A stretch of 64,000 nucleotides of DNA from Ornithobacterium rhinotracheale (GCF_022832975.1 NZ_CP094846.1:372001-436000); one strand, 5' to 3'. Counted from the stretch's first letter, positions 45,583-54,880 are shown. Notes: generated by a model not told the origin, from the sequence alone. Numbers and translations: made by a program.

Positions 45583-46264
45583 AACAAAACCACTGAACGA
45601 ATGGGCAGAAGACGATCGCCCGAGAGAAAAATTAATGCTAAAAGGTAAAGAAGCCTTGTCTGATGCCGAGCTTTTGGCAATCATTATGGGTAGCGGAAGC
45701 CGCAACGAAACTGCGGTGGATTTAGCCAAGCGAATATTGCAAGATCATCAACATAATTGGAACGAGCTCGCCAAGCGTTCGGTTTCTGAACTTAAAAAAT
45801 ACAAAGGCGTAGGTGAAGCGAAAGGAATTGGTATTGTCTCTGCGCTTGAAATTGGTCGGAGGCGAGCCAAACAAACACCCGTACGCCGTCCACAAATCAA
45901 ATCCAGTCAATCGGCTTATGAATATTTGAGGCACGAGATGGAGGATTTGCATGTGGAAGAGTTTTGGGCATTGTTTTTAAATCAATCCAACCGCGTGATT
46001 GCTGCACAGAAAATCAGTGAAGGGGGAATCGCGGGTGCTATGGTCGATGTTCGGGTATTATTCAAAAAAGCCATTGAAATGTATGCTACCGCCATTATTG
46101 TGGCGCATAACCACCCAAGCGGAGCGCTTAATCCGAGCACAGAAGATTTGCAAATAACTGCTAAAATCAAAGAAGCAGGAAATGTGCTGAATATTCCGAT
46201 GCTTGATCATTTAATCATAGCTCAATCAGGGTATTATAGTTTTGCAGATGAGGGGCGGATTTAA
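45551..46264 (+). CDS. radC: RadC-family JAB/MPN protein
   Basis: A 237-residue protein of the UPF0758/RadC family. An N-terminal HhH-like region (LKKYKGVGEAKGIGIV) precedes an MPN domain with the zinc motif AHNHPSGALNPSTED. The name is historical; its molecular role is unsettled. It overlaps pnuC by 32 nt, so the M23-GH3-pnuC-radC block is one transcript. Confidence 0.93.
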   Translation: MKEEKRERLFETKPLNEWAEDDRPREKLMLKGKEALSDAELLAIIMGSGSRNETAVDLAKRILQDHQHNWNELAKRSVSELKKYKGVGEAKGIGIVSALEIGRRRAKQTPVRRPQIKSSQSAYEYLRHEMEDLHVEEFWALFLNQSNRVIAAQKISEGGIAGAMVDVRVLFKKAIEMYATAIIVAHNHPSGALNPSTEDLQITAKIKEAGNVLNIPMLDHLIIAQSGYYSFADEGRI

Positions 46265-46295
46265 TGTGAAAAAAATATATTAAAAATCGTTTTTT

Positions 46296-46372
46296 TGAGA
46301 TTTCGAAACGAGTTCAGAATGACAAAATGGAATTTAATATGTTTTGTCACCCTGAATCAAGTTTAGGGGCTT
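46296..46372. repeat. Dispersed imperfect palindrome, copy 2
   Basis: Arm 46296-46325 (...GAAACGAGTTCAGAATGACAAA) and arm 46342-46372 (TTTTGTCACCCTGAATCAAG...) face each other, pairing GTTCAGAATGACAAAA with TTTTGTCACCCTGAA. The core is shared with the element at 39902-39967. It may terminate the radC transcript. Confidence 0.7.
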
Positions 46373-46505
46373 GTTTTAATTAAGAAAACATGCCAAATTC
46401 ATTTTTTAATTAAAAAATAAAAATCCATTAAGTAAAAAACAATCTTTACCCCGCTCAAAAAGAAACATTTATCTAAAAAATACTTTAATAATCAAGAATT
46501 AAATG

Positions 46506-46513
46506 TATCTTTG
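46506..46513 (+). promoter_or_regulatory. -7 element of rpsA promoter
   Basis: TATCTTTG, about 117 nt before the rpsA ATG, giving a long leader for this window. Confidence 0.6.
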
Positions 46514-46519
46514 CAGTCG

Positions 46520-46630
46520 TTTAAGCGAATGGGAGTAAACGCATCATAAATTTAAAAGTTAAACACTTATCATTAAGGTATTTCGCTCTAAGCTCCCGAT
46601 ACATTTAATGATAATACAAATTTTTTTACT
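46520..46630 (+). promoter_or_regulatory. Long rpsA leader, possible autoregulatory region
   Basis: The predicted transcript has about 110 untranslated nt containing complementary GGGAG (in AATGGGAGTAAACG) and CTCCC (in TAAGCTCCCGATAC). Autoregulation by S1 is known in Gammaproteobacteria; here it is only a guess. The rest of the 366-nt radC-rpsA space (46373-46505) is AT-rich with nothing recognisable. Confidence 0.3.
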
Positions 46631-48418
46631 ATGTCTGAAGAGACTAAAAACAAATTACAGGTGGAACAAAACTTGTTAAACGCCAACATTTCACCAGAAG
46701 ATTTCGATTGGGAAGCCTTTGAAAGCGGCTTGAACGAAGAAGATCGCAAAGAAAAAGCCGAATTAGAGGAAATGTACGAAAACACCCTTGAAGAACTAGA
46801 CGAAAATGTTGTGTTCAAAGGGAAAGTAGTTCGCATTACCGACAAAGAAGCAATCGTAGACATCGATTTTAAATCTGAAGGTGTTATTTCTTTGAACGAA
46901 TTCCGTTACAACCCAGATCTTAAAGTAGGCGATGAGGTAGAGGTAATGGTAGACCAAAGAGAAGACAAAAACGGGCAATTGCAACTTTCTCACAGAAAAG
47001 CAAGAACCCTTAACGCTTGGGCTCGTGTAAACGAAGCAAACGAGACTGGCGAAATCGTAACGGGTAACATCAAAGCAAGAACCAAAGGTGGTATGATTGT
47101 AGATGTTTTCGGTTTAGAAGCATTCTTGCCAGGATCTCAAATCGATGTGAAGCCAATCCGTGACTACGAGCAATTTGTAGGAAAATCAATGGAATTTAAA
47201 GTAGTGAAAATTAACCCAGAATTTAAAAATGTGGTAGTTTCTCACAAAGCATTGATTGAGGCAGACATCGAAGAACAGAAAAAAGAAATCATTGGTCAAT
47301 TAGAAAAAGGTCAAGTATTAGAAGGTGTGGTTAAAAACATCACTTCTTACGGTGTATTCGTAGACTTAGGAGGGGTTGATGGATTAATTCACATTACAGA
47401 TCTTTCTTGGAGCCGCATCAACCACCCGAACGAAGTGGTAGAGGTAGACGACCAAATCAATGTTGTAATCTTAGATTTCGACGAAGATAAAACAAGAATC
47501 CAATTAGGTGTTAAACAATTAGAGCCGCACCCATGGGAAGCCTTAGACCAAAATGTACAAGTTGGCGACAAAATCAAAGGTAAAGTAGTTGTATTAGCAG
47601 ACTATGGCGCATTTGTAGAAGTGGCGCCTGGCATCGAAGGCCTTATCCATGTATCAGAAATGTCTTGGAGCACACACTTGCGCTCAGCACAAGACTTCGT
47701 ACAAGTGGGCGACGATGTGGAAGCTGTGGTATTAAGCATCGACCGCGAAGACAGAAAAATGTCCCTCGGTATGAAGCAGCTTACCCCAGACCCATGGACA
47801 GACATCACTGCCAAGTACCCAGTAGGCTCTAAACATGTAGGTACCGTGCGTAACTTCACCAACTTCGGCGTATTCGTAGAGCTAGAAGAAGGCGTAGACG
47901 GATTAATCTACATTTCAGACCTCTCTTGGACAGAGAAAATCAAGCACCCATCTGAATTCTGCAGCGTAGGCGATAAGCTAGATGTAGTAGTGCTTGAATT
48001 AGATGTGGAAGCTCGTAGATTAAGCCTAGGGCATAAGCAATTAGAAGAAAACCCTTGGGACGAATATGAAACCAAATATGCCGTAGGTACAGAGCATACA
48101 GGTGTAGCATATAGCGTATTTGATAAAGGCGCCAAAGTAGAATTTGAGGACAAAGATATCGAAGCCTTTGCCCCTGCAAGAACACTTGAAAAAGAAGACG
48201 GAACTCGCGTAGCGCAAGGCGAAACTATTAATTTTAAAGTAATTGAATTTAATAAAGAATTTAGAAGAATTGTAGTTTCACACTCCGCTACTTACAGAGA
48301 CGAGGAAATGAAACAAGTGAAAAAACAATTAGAAAACCAAAATACGCAGGAAAGAGCCACTCTTGGTGACATAGATGAGCTTGCTGCATTGAAAGAAAGA
48401 ATGGAAGGAGGGAAATAA
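46631..48418 (+). CDS. rpsA: 30S ribosomal protein S1
   Basis: Binds mRNA on the small ribosomal subunit. The 595-residue product has six S1 (OB-fold) repeats beginning near residues 61, 145, 235, 316, 400 and 487, with clear units such as TSYGVFVDLGGVDGLIHITD and TNFGVFVELEEGVDGLIYIS. It has an acidic N-terminal extension of about 60 residues typical of Bacteroidota. It is monocistronic, with a promoter upstream and a terminator after the stop. Confidence 0.97.
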   Translation: MSEETKNKLQVEQNLLNANISPEDFDWEAFESGLNEEDRKEKAELEEMYENTLEELDENVVFKGKVVRITDKEAIVDIDFKSEGVISLNEFRYNPDLKVGDEVEVMVDQREDKNGQLQLSHRKARTLNAWARVNEANETGEIVTGNIKARTKGGMIVDVFGLEAFLPGSQIDVKPIRDYEQFVGKSMEFKVVKINPEFKNVVVSHKALIEADIEEQKKEIIGQLEKGQVLEGVVKNITSYGVFVDLGGVDGLIHITDLSWSRINHPNEVVEVDDQINVVILDFDEDKTRIQLGVKQLEPHPWEALDQNVQVGDKIKGKVVVLADYGAFVEVAPGIEGLIHVSEMSWSTHLRSAQDFVQVGDDVEAVVLSIDREDRKMSLGMKQLTPDPWTDITAKYPVGSKHVGTVRNFTNFGVFVELEEGVDGLIYISDLSWTEKIKHPSEFCSVGDKLDVVVLELDVEARRLSLGHKQLEENPWDEYETKYAVGTEHTGVAYSVFDKGAKVEFEDKDIEAFAPARTLEKEDGTRVAQGETINFKVIEFNKEFRRIVVSHSATYRDEEMKQVKKQLENQNTQERATLGDIDELAALKERMEGGK

Positions 48419-48447
48419 ACCTCATTCTTTTGGTTTTTAATTATACG

Positions 48448-48481
48448 AGAACCAGCCATTTAGGCTGGTTCTTGTTTTTTT
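48448..48481 (+). terminator. Terminator after rpsA
   Basis: 10-bp stem AGAACCAGCC/GGCTGGTTCT (48448-48457 with 48463-48472), then T run. Confidence 0.9.
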
Positions 48482-48567
48482 AACACTATTCTGGATAAAA
48501 AGGTCGGAAAAAAGTTTTGTAGTTGAAAATAAAATTTAATAAATAATTGTTTTCATGGTGGTTAATG

Positions 48568-48602
48568 AAAAATGGGAGCTAGCAAAAGCTACTCCCATTT
48601 TT
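48568..48602 (-). terminator. Terminator after pyrD
   Basis: Inverted repeat AAAAATGGGAG...CTCCCATTTTT with an extended TAGC/GCTA inner stem and one bulge; flanking A/T runs allow both directions. Confidence 0.8.
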
Positions 48603-48605
48603 GTT

Positions 48606-49532
48606 TTACAGCGATTTTAATTTTCCTCTAAAATCGGCAAGGCTATGGTAGCCCTTGGCCTGCATAATGCTTTGCAGCTCTTGCAGCAGTCGGGCAAAAA
48701 CGGGAGTATCCTCCTTCATCAGTTGGGTTCCCACTTGAACCATGGCAGCACCGCACAAAATATGCTCAAAAACATCTTTTCCCGATTCCACGCCACCGCA
48801 GCCAATTACGGCAATTTCAGGTTTTAGCAATTGGTAAAACTTGCGCACATTGGCAAGTGCCGTAGGTTTCACATAAGCCCCCCCCAATCCACCGAAGCCT
48901 TCTTTTGGTTTTATCACCACGCTTTCGCTATCGGTGTCAATGAATAGCCCGTTCCCAATGCTATTGATGCAGGTTACAAACGCCAGCGGAAATTGGTTTA
49001 AAATCGCAGCCATTTGTTCAAAATGCACCATATCGAAATAGGGCGGAAGTTTCACACCAAGCGGTTTAGTATAGAAGGCAAAAACCTTTTCGAGCACCTC
49101 CTGCGTGCGCTCAAAATCGTAGCCCGTTTGTGGCTTGCCAGGGATATTGGGGCAGGAGAGGTTCAGCTCCACAATAAAGTCGCCCGCGCTCTGTTGCAGG
49201 CTTTGTAGCATTGAGAGGTTATCTTCCAGCGAGAGCCCTGCCAGCGAGAGGAAAATAGGTTTAGTTTTTCCATTTTCAAGGCTAAAATTTAGGTAAAAAT
49301 CTAAGCCATTATTCGGCAGCCCCATAGAGTTAATGCTGCCTAGCGCCAAATCCACATAGCGGGGGCTTGGGTTGCCCGCGCGAGGCGCGGGCGTGGCGCT
49401 CTTAGTTACCATTGCGCCTGCGGGAGATTGTAGCAAGGCTTCCAGCTCGTAGCGCTCCATACATTTGGCGCCCGAGGCGTTCATCAGGCAGTTGGCGAAT
49501 TGATGTTGTGCAAAGTGTGTCGATAAATCCAT
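48606..49532 (-). CDS. pyrD: Dihydroorotate dehydrogenase, class 1A-like (soluble)
   Basis: Oxidises dihydroorotate to orotate in pyrimidine synthesis. The 308-residue product lacks an N-terminal membrane anchor and has the class 1 active-site Cys127 in [17 protein letters not shown], plus [14 protein letters not shown] and the FMN-binding [12 protein letters not shown]. This motif set is that of class 1A enzymes such as those of lactococci and trypanosomatids, which use fumarate. No pyrK-type partner gene is adjacent, again favouring 1A. An 8-G tract (minus strand, complement of 48878-48885) is in frame. It is divergent from the OPRT-OMPDC gene. Confidence 0.9.
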   Translation of the reverse strand: MDLSTHFAQHQFANCLMNASGAKCMERYELEALLQSPAGAMVTKSATPAPRAGNPSPRYVDLALGSINSMGLPNNGLDFYLNFSLENGKTKPIFLSLAGLSLEDNLSMLQSLQQSAGDFIVELNLSCPNIPGKPQTGYDFERTQEVLEKVFAFYTKPLGVKLPPYFDMVHFEQMAAILNQFPLAFVTCINSIGNGLFIDTDSESVVIKPKEGFGGLGGAYVKPTALANVRKFYQLLKPEIAVIGCGGVESGKDVFEHILCGAAMVQVGTQLMKEDTPVFARLLQELQSIMQAKGYHSLADFRGKLKSL

Positions 49533-49576
49533 TAAAAATTACTTTAAAAAATCGGGTGTAAAATTACAAAATCCTT

Positions 49577-49584
49577 TAACTTTG
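49577..49584 (+). promoter_or_regulatory. -7 element of the pyrE-pyrF fusion gene
   Basis: TAACTTTG, 40 nt ahead of ATG 49625. On the other strand TTTG-N20-TAATTTTA is a possible pyrD promoter in the same 92-nt gap. Confidence 0.5.
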
Positions 49585-49624
49585 CTCAAATCAATAGTAC
49601 AAAAAAACAAGGCAAAATTTCACT

Positions 49625-50974
49625 ATGAACACAAAAGAGGATTTTCTACTCAGAGCCTACGAATTAGGCATCATTAAATTCGGGAGTTTTACACTAAAAA
49701 GCGGAATAGAGTCGCCCTTTTATGTAGATTTGCGCCCGCTGGCATCAAGCCCGCAATTGCTAAAAACATTGTCTAATAATCTTTTGCAATTGGTAGACGA
49801 TCGTTCGCTGGAACTCATCTGCGGCGTGCCGTATGCTGCGCTGCCTATGGCTACCACGATGAGCCTAGAAAGTGGCATTCCGCTCATTATTAAAAGAAAA
49901 GAAAATAAAGGCTACGGAACCAAGCGCATGCTCGAAGGGGTGTTTAATCAAGGGCAAAATTGTCTCTTGGTAGAAGATGTAATTACCAGTGGCAAAAGCT
50001 TGATTGAAACCATAGAAGAAGTAGAAAAAGAAGGGCTAAAGGTTACCGATATTGTGGTGGTGCTAGATCGTGAACAAGGCGGTAAAAAACTTTTGGCCGA
50101 GAAAGGCTACCGTGTGCAAACGCTTTTCACCATCAACGAAGTAATTGATATTTTGCATAAATATCATCGCTTGACCGATGAGCAAGTGGCAAGCATCAAA
50201 GAATTTTTAAACAATCCGCCCGAGGCACCTGTCAAAAAACGCGTGCGCTACGAGGACAAAGAAATCAATCACCCAGTGGGGAAAAAGTTAATTGATATAG
50301 CACTTAGGAAAAAATCAAATTTGATTGCTTCTGCCGATGTTACTACCACCGAGGAGCTTTTAAGCCTAGCACAAAAAATCGGGGATAAAATAGTGGCGCT
50401 AAAACTCCATACCGATATCATCACCGATTTTAGCCGTGAATTTATAGCGGAAATCAAAAAAATAGCCCGCGAAAAAGATTTTATCATCTTTGAAGATAGA
50501 AAATTTGCCGACATCGGGAATACCCAAGATTTGCAATTCAGACAAGGGATTTATCGCATTGCCGATTGGGCAGATATGGTAACGGCACATGTGATTGCGG
50601 GCGAAAAAAGTTTGGAAATTTTCGGTACTACAGGCGTGGCTTCCATTGTCGAAATGTCGTCTGCTGGCACCTTGACAGATAATTATTATATCTCTAAAGC
50701 CTTGAATGTTTCGCAAAAATCGGCACAAGTATTTGCCGTAGTAGCACAACGCCAAGTTCCAAACGATTTATTGTTGCTCACACCTGGAGTGAATTTAAGC
50801 GTAAAAGGCGATAACAAAGGGCAGCAGTATAATACGCCAGAAAAAGTATTCCGTGATTACCATACCGATTTTATGATTGTAGGGCGTGGCATTTATAAAT
50901 CCACCGAGCCTGAAAAAGTAGCCGAAGAATATAGACAGCAAGGCTGGGCAGCGTATGAAGCGAGCTTAAAATAA
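49625..50974 (+). CDS. Bifunctional UMP synthase: orotate phosphoribosyltransferase - OMP decarboxylase
   Basis: Carries the last two steps of UMP synthesis in one 449-residue chain. The OPRT domain (about 1-195) has the PRPP loop LLVEDVITSGKS (114-125) and GYGTKRMLEG. The OMP decarboxylase domain (about 215-449) has K260/D264 in LKLHTD and the catalytic DRKFADIGNT (291-300; D291, K293, D296), the eukaryotic-type motif rather than the DxKxxDI form of most bacterial PyrF. The order OPRT then OMPDC is that of eukaryotic UMPS. It is divergent from pyrD and convergent with mtgA. Confidence 0.93.
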   Translation: MNTKEDFLLRAYELGIIKFGSFTLKSGIESPFYVDLRPLASSPQLLKTLSNNLLQLVDDRSLELICGVPYAALPMATTMSLESGIPLIIKRKENKGYGTKRMLEGVFNQGQNCLLVEDVITSGKSLIETIEEVEKEGLKVTDIVVVLDREQGGKKLLAEKGYRVQTLFTINEVIDILHKYHRLTDEQVASIKEFLNNPPEAPVKKRVRYEDKEINHPVGKKLIDIALRKKSNLIASADVTTTEELLSLAQKIGDKIVALKLHTDIITDFSREFIAEIKKIAREKDFIIFEDRKFADIGNTQDLQFRQGIYRIADWADMVTAHVIAGEKSLEIFGTTGVASIVEMSSAGTLTDNYYISKALNVSQKSAQVFAVVAQRQVPNDLLLLTPGVNLSVKGDNKGQQYNTPEKVFRDYHTDFMIVGRGIYKSTEPEKVAEEYRQQGWAAYEASLK

Positions 50975-51000
50975 AGAATTAAAGAAAACTTTTATAAATT

Positions 51001-51040
51001 AAAAAATCCATTCTCTCCGCAGAAAGAATGGATTTTTTTA
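51001..51040. terminator. Bidirectional terminator between UMP synthase and mtgA
   Basis: 14-bp stem AAAAAATCCATTCT/AGAATGGATTTTTT (51001-51014 with 51025-51038) with T run; overlaps the mtgA stop codon region. Confidence 0.9.
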
Positions 51041-51700
51041 TTCATTGATGATATTGCCGAGCGCGGAATCATATTTAAGGTTTCTCATTTGGCGCAGAAT
51101 CCACTTAGCACGCTTGCTAATATAGGCGCTTGGCGGGTTCACATTGTATTTTTTGGGATTGGGCAGGCAAGCGATGATGCGCGCCGTTTCCTCGGGCGAG
51201 AGTTGTGCAGCAGACTTCCCATAGTAATATTTAGCCGCCGCCTCGATGCCATAAACGCCTTTGCCCATCTCGGCATTGTTGAGGTATATTTCCAGAATGT
51301 GTTGCTTGCTCCATAAAGTTTCAATGATAAAGGTGCAGTAGGTTTCTAGCCCTTTGCGGAGCCAAGTGCGCCCTTGCCATAGGAATACATTTTTAGCCGT
51401 TTGTTGCGAGAGGGTGCTTCCGCCACGGAGTTTTTTGCCGGCTTGATTTTTCTCGTAGGCAGTTTTAATCTCGTCCCAATCAAAACCACGGTGTTTGGCA
51501 AATTTTTGGTCTTCTGCCGCGATTACAGCCCACTTGGCATTGGTGGGGATTTCATTGTATGAGAGCTGAGTTCTTGAAAAGCCCTCCGAGAGGTTGCTGA
51601 TTTGCGTAATGGTAATCGGTGGATTTACAAAAATTAAAATCAGGGCATAAACCCAAGGAATGAGCAACAAGAAAATTAGGAATTTAAATATTTTTTTCAT
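51038..51700 (-). CDS. mtgA: Monofunctional peptidoglycan glycosyltransferase
   Basis: Polymerises lipid II glycan strands at the inner membrane. The 220-residue product has one N-terminal transmembrane helix (about 7-26) and a GT51 domain: catalytic Glu63 in AAEDQKFAKHRG, GGSTLSQQTAKN (about 97-108), a Lys/Arg-rich RKGLETY and LEIYLNNAEMGKGVYGIEAAA. There is no transpeptidase domain, which defines MtgA. Confidence 0.94.
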   Translation of the reverse strand: MKKIFKFLIFLLLIPWVYALILIFVNPPITITQISNLSEGFSRTQLSYNEIPTNAKWAVIAAEDQKFAKHRGFDWDEIKTAYEKNQAGKKLRGGSTLSQQTAKNVFLWQGRTWLRKGLETYCTFIIETLWSKQHILEIYLNNAEMGKGVYGIEAAAKYYYGKSAAQLSPEETARIIACLPNPKKYNVNPPSAYISKRAKWILRQMRNLKYDSALGNIINE

Positions 51701-51720
51701 AAAATGGACTTGTGAGAGCG

Positions 51721-51728
51721 CAAAAATA
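51721..51728 (-). promoter_or_regulatory. -7 element of mtgA promoter
   Basis: TATTTTTG on the minus strand, 20 nt before the mtgA ATG and directly after the purD terminator. Confidence 0.55.
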
Positions 51729-51729
51729 G

Positions 51730-51769
51730 AAAAACGCCTTTGTTTATAAAAATAACAAAAGCGTTTTTT
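51730..51769 (-). terminator. Terminator after purD
   Basis: Stem AAAAACGCCTTTGTT with AACAAAAGCGTTTTT (one mismatch), T run on the minus strand. Confidence 0.82.
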
Positions 51770-51797
51770 GAATTATGATTTATCTAAAATCGTGGGC

Positions 51798-53055
51798 TTA
51801 AATCTCCCCAATATCGTTGCGATAATATTCGTAATCAAAATTGATTTTATGGATATTGTCGTAAGCCACTTTTCTGGACTCTTCTAGCGTATTGCCCGTT
51901 CCCACAACATTGAGTACGCGCCCGCCAGAGGTATAGATTTTTCCGTCTTTTTCCTTAGCGCCCGCAATGAATACAGGGACATTTACTTTGCTCAGCCCGT
52001 GGATTTCAAAGCCTGTTTCATAGTTCCCTGGGTAGCCGCCGCTCGCCATGACCACGCAGCAGGCGTGTTGGTCTTTCCATTTAAGTTCGATGTCTTGCTG
52101 GTGCAATGCCGCATCGATTACTTCCACCAAATCGTTTTCCATTAGAGGTAGGAGTGCCTCGGTCTCTGGGTCGCCAAAACGCATATTGTATTCTAGCAGG
52201 TAGATGCCGCGCTCGGTAATCATTAGCCCAAAGAAGATGATGCCAGCGAAGTGCATTTTTTTCAGCCAAAAGCCCTTTTTGCGTAGGGAGTAAGATGTTT
52301 TTCTCGAAATCTTTCATATGCTCTTGGGTAAAGTACGGGTTGGGGGCTATCACGCCCATTCCGCCTGTGTTTAAGCCTGTTTCGCCTACGCCGATTTTTT
52401 TGTGGTCTTTTACGGGGAGAAAGGTTTTAATTTCTTTGTGATTAAAGATAGAGAGCACGGAGACCTCTACGCCTTGCAGGAATTCCTCGATGACTACCTC
52501 GTTGCCAGCATCGCCAAAACTCTTGTCCTGCATAATTTTGCGCAAAGTAGTTTCGGCCTCAAAATTGTCGTGTACGATGATTACGCCCTTCCCCGCAGCC
52601 AGTCCGCTGGCTTTGATTACGAGAGGAAATTGGGTGAGGTTTTTTACATAATCCCGCGCATCTACAAAGTTGTTAAAACTCTTGGCAAAGGCAGTGCGCA
52701 CGCCATATTTCTCCATAAAATCTTTGGCAAAGGCCTTGCTACCTTCCAATTTAGCCGCACGCTTATCTGGACCAAAAATTCTTAATTGATTGGCTTCAAA
52801 TAAATCCACGATGCCTTCCACCAGTTCGGCTTCGGGCCCCACGATGGTTAAATCAATCTCATTTTTTTGGGCAAAAAGCATTAAATTATGATTAGATTCC
52901 GCCGCTATATTTTCTCCGATTTGCGCCGTGCCTGCGTTCCCTGGGGCAAAGAAGAGCTTGCAGCTAGGGCGGTCTTGCTTAATTTTCCACCCGATGGCGT
53001 GTTCTCTTGCGCCGTTTCCTACGATGAGTATTTTGTTATAAGTATTTGCGTTCAT
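51798..53055 (-). pseudogene. purD: Phosphoribosylamine-glycine ligase, frameshifted
   Basis: Makes GAR in purine synthesis. Two overlapping frames together encode a full PurD: the N-terminal part from ATG 53055 (ILIVGNGAREHAIGWK, ASGLAAGKGV, EEFLQGVEVSVLS, GMGVIAPNPYF) is in frame to about residue 265, and the C-terminal part (MHFAGIIFFGLMI, YNMRFGDPETEALLP, GGRVLNVVG) continues in another frame. The break is at a run of seven A (minus strand; complement 52256-52262). Six A would restore GLLAEKMHFAGII and a ~418-residue enzyme, the normal length. The rest is intact, with no other lesion, so sequencing error, recent mutation or slippage are all possible. purH lies 28 nt upstream in the same operon. 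Confidence 0.88.
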
Positions 53056-53083
53056 ATGGTGTTTTTTTGTGATGTTTTTATTT

Positions 53084-54595
53084 TTAATGTAAGAAATGTC
53101 TCATTCCGCTGATAATCATAGGGAGGTTATGCTCATTAGCCGCATCGATACTCTCTTGGTCTCGCAGGCTTCCCCCAGGGTGAATTAAGGCGGTGATGCC
53201 TTGCTGTGCGGCGTAGTCCACCACATCTCTGAATGGGAAAAAGGCATCGGAGGCAAGTACTAAATTCTCCTGAGTTTTCTCCTTTGCACGCTGAATGGCT
53301 TGCTGCGCTGCCCAAATGCGGTTGGTCTCGCCTGTGCCTACGCCTAGGGCTTGCCCATCGGTAGCCACTACAATGGCGTTGCTCTTTACGTGCTTCACGA
53401 CTTTCATGGCAAATTCCAAATCAGAAAGTTGCTTTTCGGTAGGCTGTTTTTCGGTTACTACTTTAAAATCATTGCTAAACGATTTATCAATTTCCTGCAC
53501 GAGCAATCCGCCATCCACTTGCACGAGTTGCATTTTGTCGCTTAATGGATTTTTAATTTCAATCACGCGCAAGTTTTTCTTTTTAGCAAAAACTTCCAGA
53601 GCCTCTGGCTCAAAGCTCGGTGCAGCAATGATTTCAAGGAAAATCTCGTTACATTTTTCTGCTACTTCTTTTGTTACTTTTTTATTAAAAGTTACAATTC
53701 CGCCGAAAATCGAAATAGGGTCGCAGTCGTGCGCCTTTTGATAGGCTTGGAGTATATCATCATCAAGCGCCACCCCGCACGGCGTGCTATGTTTCACGGC
53801 GCAGCAGGCGGTTTGCTCAAATTCGCAGACTACCTTCCAGGCTAAATCTAAGTCGCGAATGTTGTTAAATGAAAGTTCCTTCCCTTGGTGCTGGGTAAAG
53901 TTTTTAAGTGCGCCACTGGCAAAAGTAGAGGTATAGTAAGCCGCCGCTTGGTGCGGATTTTCGCCGTAGCGGAGGTCAAACTCTTTTTGGTAAGAAATGC
54001 TGTAATAGGGCGGAAAGGGGTCGTTCAATAATTTTTGAGCGATGGCTGCATCATAAGCCGAGGTGAGGTTGAAAACCTTGCCGGCCAAGTTTTTCCGCGT
54101 CTCTAAGCTCGTTTCGCCGTGCGCCTCTATTTCTTTTTGGACTAAGGCATAGTCACTCACATCGGTGATTACAGTAACATCAAAGAACGATTTCGCGGCC
54201 GCGCGGAGCATCGTAGGCCCACCGATGTCGATGAATTCCACAAGCTCCTCCATCGTTAAATCCTTATCGGCATTCTCAAAGAAGGGGTAAAGATTCACCA
54301 CCACAATATCAATGGGGCTAATGCCCATATCGGCAAGCGTTTGCATATGTTGTGGGTCGTTTCTGCGTGCCAAAATTCCGCCATGAATATGCGGATGCAA
54401 GGTTTTTACGCGTCCGTTTAAAATTTCAGGAAATTCCGTAATTTGAGCGACTTCCTTCACCTCAATTCCTGTCTCTTTTAGGTGCTTGTAGGTGCCACCC
54501 GTAGAGAGGATTTGGTAGTTTTGGCTTTCTAAAAACTGTGCAAAGGCCGTGATGCCTGCTTTGTTTGATACACTTAGGAGAGCTGTTTTTTGCAT
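53084..54595 (-). CDS. purH: Bifunctional AICAR transformylase/IMP cyclohydrolase
   Basis: Performs the last two steps of IMP synthesis. The 503-residue product has the cyclohydrolase domain at the start (ALLSVSNKAGI, STGGTYKHL, GRVKTLHPHIHGGIL) and the transformylase domain after about residue 200 (LRYGENPHQAAAYY, CCAVKHSTPCGVAL, ASDAFFPFRD, HPGGSLRDQE). Length is typical. It heads a purH-purD operon with a -7 element 20 nt upstream. Confidence 0.97.
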   Translation of the reverse strand: MQKTALLSVSNKAGITAFAQFLESQNYQILSTGGTYKHLKETGIEVKEVAQITEFPEILNGRVKTLHPHIHGGILARRNDPQHMQTLADMGISPIDIVVVNLYPFFENADKDLTMEELVEFIDIGGPTMLRAAAKSFFDVTVITDVSDYALVQKEIEAHGETSLETRKNLAGKVFNLTSAYDAAIAQKLLNDPFPPYYSISYQKEFDLRYGENPHQAAAYYTSTFASGALKNFTQHQGKELSFNNIRDLDLAWKVVCEFEQTACCAVKHSTPCGVALDDDILQAYQKAHDCDPISIFGGIVTFNKKVTKEVAEKCNEIFLEIIAAPSFEPEALEVFAKKKNLRVIEIKNPLSDKMQLVQVDGGLLVQEIDKSFSNDFKVVTEKQPTEKQLSDLEFAMKVVKHVKSNAIVVATDGQALGVGTGETNRIWAAQQAIQRAKEKTQENLVLASDAFFPFRDVVDYAAQQGITALIHPGGSLRDQESIDAANEHNLPMIISGMRHFLH

Positions 54596-54615
54596 TTGTC
54601 TTGAATTTCTTTCAG

Positions 54616-54623
54616 CAAAGATA
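54616..54623 (-). promoter_or_regulatory. -7 element of purH-purD operon
   Basis: TATCTTTG on the minus strand, 20 nt ahead of the purH ATG. No PurR-type operator recognised. Confidence 0.55.
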
Positions 54624-54733
54624 AAGCATTTGTAATTAAATCCCTGCGGAGAGGGCTAATATATTGTGTTTTTTTTCGTTATAAAGGAAGGCAACTTGAA
54701 AAAATAAAGGAATTACTCTCTAAATTAAAGGAA

Positions 54734-54880
54734 ATGCTTGCGGAACTGCCAGATATGCTTGCGGAACTGCCAGATGTGTTTGCGGAACTGCCAGATGTGT
54801 TTACGGAACTGCCAGATATGTATGCGGAACTGCCAGATATGCTTGCGGAACTGTCCGATATGCTTGCGGAGAGGTTAAGC
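54734..54880 (+). repeat. 21-bp minisatellite, seven units
   Basis: Seven consecutive 21-bp units starting 54734, 54755, 54776, 54797, 54818, 54839 and 54860. The consensus is about ATGCTTGCGGAACTGCCAGA + T; units 3 and 4 start GTGTTT, unit 5 ATGTAT, and the last diverges in its second half. It lies between the divergent genes purH and mmcQ-like. Confidence 0.95.

Noticed and set aside
48878-48885. Frameshift at the 8-G tract in pyrD
   Set aside because: The reading frame is continuous through it and encodes an intact, full-length enzyme (GGLGGAYV).
54734-54880. CRISPR array
   Set aside because: The units are contiguous 21-bp tandem repeats with no unique spacers and no cas genes nearby.
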